Of a stretch of DNA of 64,000 nucleotides, positions 32,815-42,960 are shown piece by piece. How positions within the stretch are numbered: position 1 is the first letter of the stretch; each line of letters starts with the position of its first letter. A model generated the notes under the pieces. The model had not been told where the DNA came from. It saw only the letters and a program-made list of their open reading frames with translations, and ran no database searches. Both the position numbers and the translations under genes were made by a program. The DNA comes from Zymoseptoria tritici IPO323 (Eukaryota > Ascomycota > Dothideomycetes > Mycosphaerellales > Mycosphaerellaceae): the NCBI RefSeq assembly GCF_000219625.1, contig NC_018207.1:1364001-1428000 (forward strand). Reading direction: 5' to 3'.

Positions 32815-35038
32815 TCATGCGTGTTTAAGTGTGTCGACTGAACTGTTGGCACCCGAGTCCTCGCACTTGCCATCAAGACTTCCCTTGACTTCGGTCGTCG
32901 TGACACCACCATGCCGATATGCATCGCCTTCGGCTTGCCTTGACAGAGCCTGCTCTTGTTCCAAGGTCACATACGGCTGCCACGGGAGTTTGCCGTACTC
33001 GGAGAACGAGCTTCCCGGGTCGGTCGTGGGAATCTGATGCCATGCACCTCGCCATCGACCGCGGCCCAGCAATTGATGCAGACATCGATGAAGTTGCACG
33101 GCTCCCATAAGCTGCCACATCTTGTAGCCGCGATCGGAAGTGGGCGAATCGTCTGGCTTTCTCAGTCGCAGCCACGGCCATAAGAATTGCATCAGGAGGC
33201 CTGCAAAGATGACCGCCCCTTGGATGGCAATAACAAGCGCCAGCGCTGCTACGCTGAAGGACTGATGCCGATGGCTCCGGACCTTGATGCGGGAGTGCAT
33301 ATATTCGCGCATTGGGTCCGCACTCCAGGGATCGATCATGCCCCATCGAACCGCTGTCGGAGCTGGCTTCTGATACATGGCAAGGCTGTCGCCCTGGGCC
33401 CTGCTCAAGGCCAAATTCATGAAGTTTTGAACTTCTCGTTGCCAGTGGTTGTTTGGTATATCGATGTCATTGAGGTTACCATCACCCATCATGCGTGAAA
33501 GCAGGAGTTCATCAGTGCCAAGCGAGTTCTGGTTCGACTCGCCGAACGTGACGGCCCTGTGGATGTATTCCATACTTTTGGCAAGCAGTCGCTGTTCCGC
33601 ATTGAGGCCGAGCTTATCCCACAACGCATCATTACTGCGGCCGGAGAACCATTCGGGAACGACGATGTTTTGGTCTATGCATTGGTTGGTGTTGGGATTG
33701 CAGAAGGCGTGCGTCTGGGCGCAGCCAAGTGGCGAGACGGGTCTGTACGCGCCATAATAATTATTGCCATCGGAGCCTGGGACGACTCGCGTGTTGTTGA
33801 GCCAGGGATCGCTCACTGGGGCATTCAGGTCCAGTCGATTGGTGAGGAAAAAGAGCGTTACCGGAGCATCCGATGTTCGCAAGGCCGAGGACATGTTGAA
33901 GATTGGTGGATGAGGGAAGCGACCCTGGAGTACGTCTTCTGATGCAGTGAACAATAGGATCGGTCGCTCCTTGCCAATGTCTTGTGCTTTGGTATAGTAA
34001 TAGGTGATGTTAGAACCAAAATCGCGGCTGTAGTCGTAAACCTCCTCAATCGAGCCCGAGCCTGCGGGATACGCGTACCAATTGTCGCCATAATAGAACA
34101 GCAAAGTGTCGTTGACGCCGTTGTGATTGACGTAGTCGGAAGTCATGTAGCCATCCGTCTGTAGCGGTGAGCATGTGACCGAGGTCTGGATTTCCAAACG
34201 AGCATGCGGCGCTGAGTTGATGCCCAGGTGGTCGTGCGAATTGATCCTGCCAGAATCGATCCGGATAACCTGGTCCAATGGGACTGCACACAAGTCCTGA
34301 GCAAATGGGCAGCTTCCAGGAAACGAAACAGTCGTGTTGATGTACCGCCGAACGTAGAGACCGCACATGCCCGAGCCGAAACTGTGAGAAATGTCGTCGT
34401 GGTTTGGATCTGGGTAACAGCTGGCCGCATAAGATGAAAATGCTCGCCATTCGGCCTGCTGGGCCGAAAGTTCCTCGCGTGCGATTTTTTTCCAGACGGT
34501 CTCTCTAGTCTCATCGTCGGGGAAATGTCCAAGACTCTGGTTGACAGAGTTCGGTCGCGTCTTGAGCAGTACTTGTCCTTCGCTTGAGAGCACAGGAAGC
34601 CAAAAGCTGCTGGCGTTGTTGAATATGAGCATAAGGAGCCCAAAGCTCGTCCATCGCCAGGCACGCCATCGAAAGGCGCCGCGCCTTTTGCCCCAGGCCA
34701 TACCTAATCGGAACATGTTCCACGAGAACTCGCCAGGGCTGTCATCATTCCGCAACGACAGCTGTGTTTGGTGAAATAGTCCGTCTCTTGGCTCGTACGT
34801 CGCACGTCGCTGTGGTTGAGGTCAGTACAGCATCAAGAGCGCGGTACTTCGCTGTCCGCACCAGGAATAGCAGCTGGCATAGAATCTGCCACAGATACTC
34901 TCCAGTCAAGGCCGTCAAGACTGCAAGAGCGATAAGAAGAAGATTGGTCTCATTCGTTGTAAGCGTCAACCGAGCACGGAGGAACGGCGACTGGCCATAG
35001 TCTGTCCAGTAGCCCCTCACAATATCCCGAGACGACAT
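32815..35038 (-). CDS. Large fungal membrane protein of unknown function
   Basis: Two exons read leftwards, 35038-34829 and 34761-32815 (67-nt intron), giving 718 residues. Helices are visible near residues 30-60 (LLLIALAVLTALTGEYLWQILCQLLF), about 100-120 (SFGLLMLIFNNASSFWLPVL) and about 575-600 (VAALALVIAIQGAVIFAGLL). A large Cys-containing, N-glycosylation-motif-rich central loop (several NxT/S such as NTT, NDT, NIT, NNT) suggests an extracellular or lumenal domain. Motifs SRDIVRGYWTDYG at the start, LRNDDSP after the splice, and GKLPWQPYV near the C-terminus resemble a widespread uncharacterised family of fungal membrane proteins. The C-terminal tail is polar and cytosol-like. I cannot assign a function. 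Confidence 0.82.
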
Positions 35039-37371
35039 GTCGTCGGTTGGCGTCCAGGACTTTCGCCTCGTGGGTTAAAGAGAACTGAGCCCAGTGCGTG
35101 GTTGCTGGACGACGGAGGCGTGGAAAAAGATGAATTGTTGAAGATCCGTCCGTGTCCGGATTGGAAGGCGAGATCAGCGTCCTACTGAAGTAGACTTTTG
35201 TGTGAGACAAGGTGTAGCTGCAGCACCCCCGAGGCCGTGGGGGGAGTATCACGCCATGTCCTGTACAACGCCGACGCGGTAGAGCTTGCTTCACATCATC
35301 GGAAGACCCGGATAGGCCTGGCAGTGGCCAGCTTGACAAAGTCGATGTTGCATTTGCAGCCCACGAGAATGTTCGATAAGAACGATGCAGTCTGCGCTGT
35401 CGACTATGTTCTCCGCACCCGACTACTTGGTACGCTCTGCTGAAGGATGACCCTTGCAGACAGAAATGGCGCCAGGACTTTTGTACGTCAGTGCATACGC
35501 CAGTGCTGAACTTTGTGTAGAAATTCACCTGTCGCGCAGGGAATGCATCCCACGGCTGTTAACTTGCCATTGAAGTCCTCGCTCCCATTGGTGTCCGCTT
35601 TTCTGGGTGCCTGGGCTGTGAAATTGACCGACGACGTTCTCCCGGGGATCTTGGGGATCGGCGTGGTTTCACGTTCTTGCTGTCTGGCATCTTCCAGCGC
35701 ACGGCAGCATCGTTTCCTTCGGCGAGCGTGTATCCGCTGTCTACGTTGCTGCTGTAGAACTACAAGCCGACGTCAAGGCTATCGCGTTGGGCGTACCGAT
35801 AGTGCGCAAGACAGTCATCCAAGTCTTCCGTGCGGACTGTAATACAACGGCACCGTGCACACTGTGAACAATCCGGCCATCACTCCCCCTCTGTCTCTCA
35901 CCGCACGTTCGCATCGTTCTCCTTGGCGAGTGTTCGTCGGCCTTCGAATGCGACACCGTCATTTGCCGATCGATTGTCAGTCTGAGACTCGGACATGGGT
36001 ACCTAGTCGCGTGAGTTGTTGACCGACAGGCCTTTTAGGTCGCTGAGATCGAGCTGCGGATCGGCGAGGATCGTATGTTACACCTTCCAGGTCTGAGACT
36101 ATATCATCAGCGTGGAGCTTGAATGAAGACTCGTACTTGTACAGTGGTCCTTGCTATTTTTGGCTGGCAAAACGGACAGCAGAGGTCCGCGGAGTACGAG
36201 GTAAAGGCGATATAAGATCGACCAGGGTCTTGCGAATGAGCACTGGTATTATTATGTGTCGTTCAATGGTGTATTTGATGCAGCGTGACGGTGTAACTGT
36301 GACTGCATTGGAAGTCGTGGGCAGAAGGCAGGCATTTGCATTTGCACGACTTGGCAGCCTCTACGTCTCCGAGCAGTTCCGACCAAGAGGCACAACGTAT
36401 CGTCTGCGGACTGCATACGAGAAGCAGAGCTTGAGCCGACAATTGAATCGAAGCCCTCGAGCGACGTCTTCTCCCGGCAGGAATCAAGGCATCCTCGCAT
36501 CTAAATTGGTGTGGAGCGGTCGCTCTTGTCTCCAGGCAGTGAGCACTACTTCTTGCTTTTGGTCCAGAGGCTGTAAATGTGTCTTTGTCCAATGATCAAC
36601 ACTCGGAGCTCGGTGAACCTCTGTCAACAGGCAGGTCGCAGCGACCGGGCGTGCTCGGCGCCCTGCAACACGAGCGGGATGAACATCTCCCGCCTAACTG
36701 CGCTGCCGACGCCTCCGGTACCAGGTCTATCGCTTGGCATCTTGTGGGCGCGGCGCGGTTTTCGATGCGACTGGTCGAATTCTGATGACGGCGTAGGTGA
36801 AATTGATGGTGTTGGCCTCGATGAAGCTGTGTACAAATCCGAGTGCCTCGGAGTTGGTGGAGCAGGAGGATCAAGCTTTGTGACCAAGCCTCACACCTCG
36901 TCCGGCGAAGCTTTTGAACGACTTCGACCTTGTGCTTGACTTTGTAACAACGCGTGTGCTCTCGACACATTGGATTGTTCGAACGACATCTCCTCCTGCG
37001 ACTCGACCTCGTAATTGTGGACTCCCGAACGGCCGAATACGGGAACTTGGTCAGAAAACGGCAGTGCTCCGAGCGATGTAAGCTCATTCAGCCGGATGTG
37101 GTTTGGCTGCGCTCGAAAATGCCTCATACATTGTGCCAACAATCTCACGCACATGTCGAACATGCGGCTGCCACGCGAGCCTCGTAGGTCGCCTGCATGA
37201 AGGCGATTCTGCTTTCTCTCTGGATTGGTGGGTCGTCAGCGAGTATATTGCAATGACACTGCATTCCTCACCTTATCGCGTCTGCTGCAGCCGGACTACA
37301 AGTCAAGGCCCTTCCCTGTCGTAACGCGCCCTTGGACTTGTTCTGCATTCTCTCGCGACCGGCAGCCCAAG
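35039..37371. other. 2.3-kb intergenic region
   Basis: No supportable gene. The divergent promoter zones of the membrane protein (left) and the HAK transporter (right) must lie here. The longest open frame (36119-36595 plus) has no recognisable domain and is overlapped by others. Confidence 0.4.
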
Positions 37372-39824
37372 ATGGAGAACGACCGATCAATACGCTTCGA
37401 TCCGGACGCCATACTGCCTGCTCAGGCTGTCTCAAGCGGCGTCGACATCGATGGCGGAATCGTGAGCTGCCATGGACGAGGCCTGTCATTGACGTTGCTC
37501 TAACCCAGGAGCAGGTCTTCTCCAGAACCGTGTCGGCGTCTGCGCGACCTCAACGCACACACACGTCCAGAACGCTGGACGCTGACGATCCGGCCGAATC
37601 TGGACTCCGCCGACCATCCGATGCCAAGCGGAAACAGGTCTTCGCTGGCAGCAAGTTGATATTCCTCGCATATCAAAGCATTGGAGTCATCTATGGCGAC
37701 ATTGGAACGTCGCCGCTGTACGTCTTTTCGAGCGTCTTTGGCTCGACTGCGCCGAAAAGAGATGATTTGATCGGGGTGCTGTCGTTGATCATCTGGTCAT
37801 TGATCATGATGGTGACGGTCAAGTATATCTTGATCATCCTACATGCGGACAACGAAGGTGAGGGCGGGACTTTCTCGTGCTACTCTCTGCTGTCGAGATA
37901 TGCCCGGATCGCCAACCGCGATCCTCGCGAGGAGCAATTGGTCAACATCGAGCGACATTTGACCAACGACATGCGACCGGCAAATCTCAAAGTTCGCAAT
38001 ACCGTGGAAAACAGTCGTGCTTTGAAGGTTCTGCTGAAGATTGTTGGAATCCTAGCGGTCTCCATGGTCATTTCCGATGGAGTGCTCACTCCCGCGCAGT
38101 CCGTCCTCGGCGCCATCCAAGGTCTCACCGTTGTGACGCCCAGTATCTCGAATGGCACTGTTGTTGGAACAACATGCGGCATTCTGGTCTTGCTCTTTGC
38201 CATCCAGCCTTTTGGAACCACCAAGATCGGGACTGCCTTTGCTCCGATCATCATCATCTGGCTAGGTCTGCTGGCAAGCTTTGGCATCTACAATCTCGTA
38301 CTCTACGACAGCGGCGTCTTCAAGGCGTTCAATCCTGCCGAGGCCTTCATGTTTCTGATACGCAACAAAGAGAGCGGATGGAGGTCATTGAGCGGCATCC
38401 TTCTCGCATTCACGGGTGTAGAGGCGCTGTTCGCCGACCTGGGCGCATTCTCCATGCGAGCGATTCAGATCAGCTGGCTCGGATGGTGCTTGCCTTGCCT
38501 TCTTCTCGCGTATACTGGTCAGGCCGCTTACATTTCAGTCCATCCGGAAGCCTACAGCAATCCAGTCTTCAACACTGCTCCGCCAGGATGCCTCTATCCG
38601 ATTCTCGTGTTTGCAATCCTCGCCGCGATCGTCGCCTCGCAAGCCATCACAACGGCAACCTTCCAGCTGCTCTCCCAGATCATCAAGCTTTCTTACTTTC
38701 CCCAGATCCAGGTAAAGCATACCTCCAAGGTGTTCCACAACCAACTGTACGTCCCGCTGGTGAATTATCTGCTGGCCATCGGAGCAGTGGTCGTCACCGC
38801 CGTGTATCGAAACACCACCGCTCTTGGCAACGCATACGGAGTGTGCGTCATGTTTGTCACATTCTTCGACACGCTCATGGTCACCTTGGTCTCTCTGATC
38901 GTCTGGCGCTTTCCTCCGTATCTCATCGCACTTCCAGCTCTCGCTATCCTCTGCATGGACGGAGCCTTCCTGTCAGCTGCATTGACCAAGGTACCTCACG
39001 GAGCCTGGCTGACCATTGTCATGAGCACGGTGCTGGCAGCGATCTTCACCCTCTGGCGCTTTGGCAAAGAGTCGCAGTGGGCCGCAGAGAGGGAGGATCG
39101 CCTACCACTATCGCGCTTCGTTGAGCTAGGCGAGCACGGCAGTTTCAAGCTCGCGGCCACAAATGGACGACAAGGTGGTGAAGTATTGTCAGTCTCCCGA
39201 GGCTTCGGCATCTTCTTCGACAAGGGCGGCATCAACACTCCTCTGGTATTCAACCATTTCATCAACAAGCTGGTAGTCACACCCGAGGTCATCGTGTTCT
39301 TCCATCTCCGTCCTCTCGAATATCCGACGGTTCCAGCGGCCGAAAGATTCATCGTCTCGCAAATCAAGTTCTTGCCAAACTGCTTCCGGGTAGTCTGCCG
39401 ACATGGATACATGGACGAAGTTGTAACTTCAGATCTCGCCGCAATCATCTACGGCCATGTTCAAAGCTACGTCCAGGACAAAATCCGGCATGATCAGACC
39501 GCCACGCTCTCTCGGACCAGCACTCTTGATGAGAAGACACATATCGACCACCCGATCGATAAAGATTCGCCCGAATTCGGAGTGGCCGAAATCACCGCTC
39601 CCGATCCTGCGGTGACGATGGAACAGCTGCAACAAGCCTACGATTATCGTGTTCTTTACATCATCGGCAAGGAAGAAATGCATATAAAGCGCAGCAGTCC
39701 CTTTTGGCGCAAAGCCGTGCTTGCAATTTTCCTGTTCTTGCGGGACAACTCACGGAACAAGATCGCAAACTTGAAGGTGCCTACCGATCGACTTGTGGAG
39801 ATTGGCTTCGTGAAGGATGTATAG
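37372..39824 (+). CDS. HAK/KUP-type high-affinity potassium transporter
   Basis: Two exons, 37372-37461 and 37509-39824, giving 801 residues. The 47-nt intron has an ideal donor (GTGAGC), branch (CTCTAAC) and acceptor (CCCAG), so I prefer the start MENDRSIRFDPDA over a longer unspliced frame beginning at 37332. The KUP-family N-terminal signature LAYQSIGVIYGDIGTSPLYV is at about residue 85, followed by about 12 hydrophobic helices up to about residue 540. A cytosolic C-terminal domain follows (VIVFFHLRPLEYPTVPAAER, then CFRVVCRHGYMDEVV). The family mediates K+ uptake across the plasma membrane, usually with H+ co-transport. The length is typical for fungal HAK proteins. Confidence 0.95.
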
Positions 39825-41053
39825 ATGTTGAAGAGGGCAGGAGACATAGCACAAATCACGACCGCCATTTCAAACAAGTCTCGTTCGAAGACGCTTGCAT
39901 CGAGTCCACATTTCCGCATGCTGAATGTCCACCTGCCGTTCCCGGGCAGCTTTGAGCGATCTTTCACCGAAACAAAGCCACCCCGATTTTTAGTTCGTCG
40001 TTCCAGGACAGGAGTCCACAGTATGCTGCAAGCCACGCGAGCGGCGATACATTCCTGGAGATCAAAAAAGCACGATTGAGTTTGAGCAACCTTTTGAGAG
40101 ACCTTGTTCCCCGTCGGCAGCGTGTTGCCACGCCGAAGCGGTCGCCGCTTGCAGGCTCCGAGGATTATTTCCGGGGCCAGATTGATGCACTTACTGGCAA
40201 AGCCATTGAACTCGCGTGACCGCGTCCAAGGTTCGAGCGGCGACCATTCCGATGCCTTCAGATGCTGTAAAGCTCAACGGCCGTTCTGCGGTCGACTCTC
40301 CACGGCCATTTCTCATGACGACTTCTGCCAGATTGCTCGCTCGAGTGCAAAGATTGCCAACTTGTGCATTCCCTTCAACGAAGACCGCCAACGACTCTGC
40401 AAATCTTCACGCCGCCCTCACGATCTCGTCTTCATCCTCAAGAACTCAGCTCTTTGAGAATAGATCTTTGGTTCATGCGAGAGCAGGCATGGCACAGGCA
40501 TCGAACCCTTGTCCGCGGAGAATCATCCGTTGAGGCCCAGCTTCCGCGTGCACTAGCAAGGAAACCGACTGCGCAAAGCTCGGTCAAGTCCGCTTGTGAC
40601 TACCGTATTAGTCTATTAGAAGAATTGGGGGCCTGAAATAGGATTGTGAACCATGCATTGTGCGGCGACTTCACCGATCTTCTCTGGTGCCACCCTGCTC
40701 TGGTAACATCAACACAAAGGCTATCGGCGGGACTTGACAGCAGCTTGACGAGTCGTCAGAATCCATGACTGAGCACCAGTACAACTTGTCGACGCAACGG
40801 CTTTGCGAACCTTGCGTCCTTGGCAATCGATGCGACCCTCTTCACCTTCCCTGACCCTTCAGCATGAACGCCACTCATCCCCGAGAATCGAGACGCACTG
40901 CCACCTCCAGATGGTAAGAATGCAAGTCGAACGTTCAGGAGAACCGCTTCGATCTTTCCTACCCTGTTGACGCCACCTCGACTTGTTCGCTGCGACTGCG
41001 GCTTGCCGATACGAATGAGACGGAGTTGCGGTTCGTGAGTCTGCGATGGCCAC
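39825..41053. other. 1.2-kb non-coding stretch 3' of HAK
   Basis: I see no supportable gene. Frames are short and lack domains; the first part is probably 3' UTR. Confidence 0.4.
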
Positions 41054-41470
41054 CTTCAACACGAATGCTACCATGGCCGAGATGCAGCACCACCTGTCGA
41101 TGCAACAGATCAGGGATATGCGCACCGTGCGTCTCCAATCGCCAGCTTCAACACGAACGTTACCATCGGCGAGATGAATCGCCGCTTGTCGATGTAACGG
41201 ATGTGTGCGCCGTGCGTCTGCGATGACCAGATTCGGTCGGAATAGTCCCCGTCGGCGACATGGACTGCAACGTTTCGGTGCAACGCACATGCGAATCGTG
41301 CGTTCGCGATAGACTTCTTCGACGAGAATGCTGTCCATCGGCGAGGCCGACCGCCACCTGTCGACGGGTCTTCCTTGACAACCTTCAACATGAACGCTCT
41401 GCATCGGCGAGACCGACGGCAACTTGTTGTGCCCATGGTGGAGGTGGCGCCGACAGCATCGCATGCTCGC
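41054..41470. repeat. Degenerate tandem repeat, about five units of 70-92 bp
   Basis: Units start at about 41054, 41146, 41231, 41314 and 41383. Each contains a version of cttcaacacgaatgct followed by accatcggcgagatg, then cacctgtcgatg, and most are followed by a gcg(c)accgtgcg-like phrase. A sixth, weaker unit may precede at about 41005. A 217-residue minus-strand frame runs through it, but the units are not multiples of three and drift in frame, so I call it non-coding. It lies directly upstream of the four-module peptide gene. Confidence 0.75.
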
Positions 41471-41496
41471 AGCAGCGTTCGTGGGAAGGCAGAGGT

Positions 41497-41507
41497 ATAA
41501 GAGCTTG
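41497..41507 (+). promoter_or_regulatory. TATA box of the four-module secreted protein gene
   Basis: TATAAGAGCTTG lies ~120 bp before the ATG at 41626. The 11-mer ATAAGAGCTTG and the following CATCCGCCG.CTGTT are shared with the leader of peptide C on the other strand at 32.0 kb. Confidence 0.65.
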
Positions 41508-41625
41508 AACATCCGCCGGCTGTTCGTCCATCTTCATCTCATTCACAAGCATCCGCATCATTGACTGCATTGCAATCCTGCCGGCATCTCATCACTTCGG
41601 TACCACAATCTTGCCTTGCTTCATC

Positions 41626-42413
41626 ATGCCTTCATCAAAGCACTTCGACACCCAGCTTGCCATCCGCAGCATCTGGATCATGGCCGTACTGTTCGCCGGC
41701 CAGGCGATTGCTGCACCCGTTCCTCTACCGGGCGCGATCGATTCCGTTGATGGTGGACTCCAGCCGATCCTCGAAGGCAGCTCGACTATCATCCCTCGCA
41801 ATGAGCCCGGGCACTCTTGCGTCACGAGTGAGCAGGGTGGACATCCTTTCCGAGAATGTTGTTGACAATTGACAGACAGCCCGAGCGGAGGATGTGAGGA
41901 CGAGGCAGTCGTCGAACGCAGCTCCGAGGAGCCATTCTCCAAAGACAGCCCGGCCCTCATCCCTCGCAATGGGCCTCACCACTCCTGCACCACAAGTGAG
42001 CAGATTGTACATGCTCCCCAAACGTAACTGTGCTAACAATTGACAGACAGCCCGAACGGAGGCTGCAAGGATGAGGCAATCCTCGAACGCAGCTCGTCCA
42101 TCATTCCTCGCAATAAGCCTGGGCACTCTTGCGTCACAAGTGAGCGCAGTAGCTGTCCTTCCCGCTAATGCAGCTTTGCTAACAATTGGCAGACAGCCCG
42201 AACGGAGGCTGCGAGGATGAGGCAGTCCTTGCACGCAGCGTCGACGCAGAGCCACTCGTCGAAGAAAGCGCGGCCATCGTCGCTCGTGCTGCCCCTGGAA
42301 ACTCGTGTCTCTACAGTGAGTAAAGTACATACCCCTTGCAAAGGAGCCTTTGCTGACGATTTCAAGACAACCCGAGCTACGGCTGCGCAGCGGAAGCGGA
42401 AGCGGGTTCTTGA
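41626..42413 (+). CDS. Secreted four-module repeat protein, one module per intron
   Basis: Five exons, 41626-41827, 41876-41995, 42047-42139, 42193-42315 and 42367-42413, giving 194 residues. A signal peptide is present (IWIMAVLFAGQAIAAPVP). The mature part has four C-x8-C modules: PGHSCVTNSPSGGC (Cys65-74), HHSCTTNSPNGGC (105-114), PGHSCVTNSPNGGC (136-145) and PGNSCLYNNPSYGC (177-186). Acidic spacers such as EDEAVLARS and a basic turn IPRN lie between them; the end is AAEAEAGS. Every module is cut by a phase-1 intron (48-53 nt) at its Asn codon. The internal exons of 120, 93 and 123 nt are therefore symmetric repeat cassettes, and the introns themselves are alike (TGCTAACAATTGRCAG ends). It is related to peptides A and C. 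Function unknown; secreted effector or processed peptide precursor are options. Confidence 0.72.
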
Positions 42414-42960
42414 AGTTCTTCCTCGTTCGATGCACGTAATGAGATAATTTTGCTGCTGAGTGGAGGGAAGGTGTGCTCAGGTGCACGTCATTGTTGATTG
42501 CGGGCGGTATTTCCTTGTGTCGGGATTTTCGGGTGTCGGGGTATACAGGCGGGTTCGCACAACTGTTGCCGACCAGCATTAGGTCGCGCATGATACAACT
42601 GTCTCTCCAAATTTTATGTTCTCTCCATGTCGTTACCATGTCGGCTGCCTCGTCCAGGGTATCCATCCATTGAGACGCCGTCGGTCGTTGCGCGCGAGAA
42701 CAGCCCTTGAAATTGACAAAGGCCGACTTTTCTTTGTTGAACATGCAGACCAGATCCGACTTCACCGATCCGGCTTTCGGCTTTCGTCCAAAAGCGGTAG
42801 AGTCAGAACAAAGGCATCACAAAAGGTCCAGTCCATGGCATTGTCGCCTTACAAGAAGCATGGCGAGGCCATGTTTCCGGCGTCCTCGCTCTTCCAACTT
42901 TTCGACCACGACGCACTGCCACACACTGCCACACACTGCCGCGCAGAACTCCTCCCAAAA

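Noticed and set aside
37332..37508. Unspliced N-terminus for the HAK transporter
   Set aside because: A near-perfect 47-nt intron joins the ATG at 37372 in frame to the transporter; the unspliced frame has no conserved features there.
40859..41512. 217-residue minus-strand open frame through the tandem repeats
   Set aside because: Repeat units are not multiples of three and shift frame, the composition is Arg/Cys-rich like a shadow frame, and there is no domain.
41725..42765. 346-residue minus-strand open frame
   Set aside because: It is antisense to the spliced four-module gene, whose introns, TATA box, signal peptide and modules all fit the plus strand; the antisense frame arises from the repeated exons.
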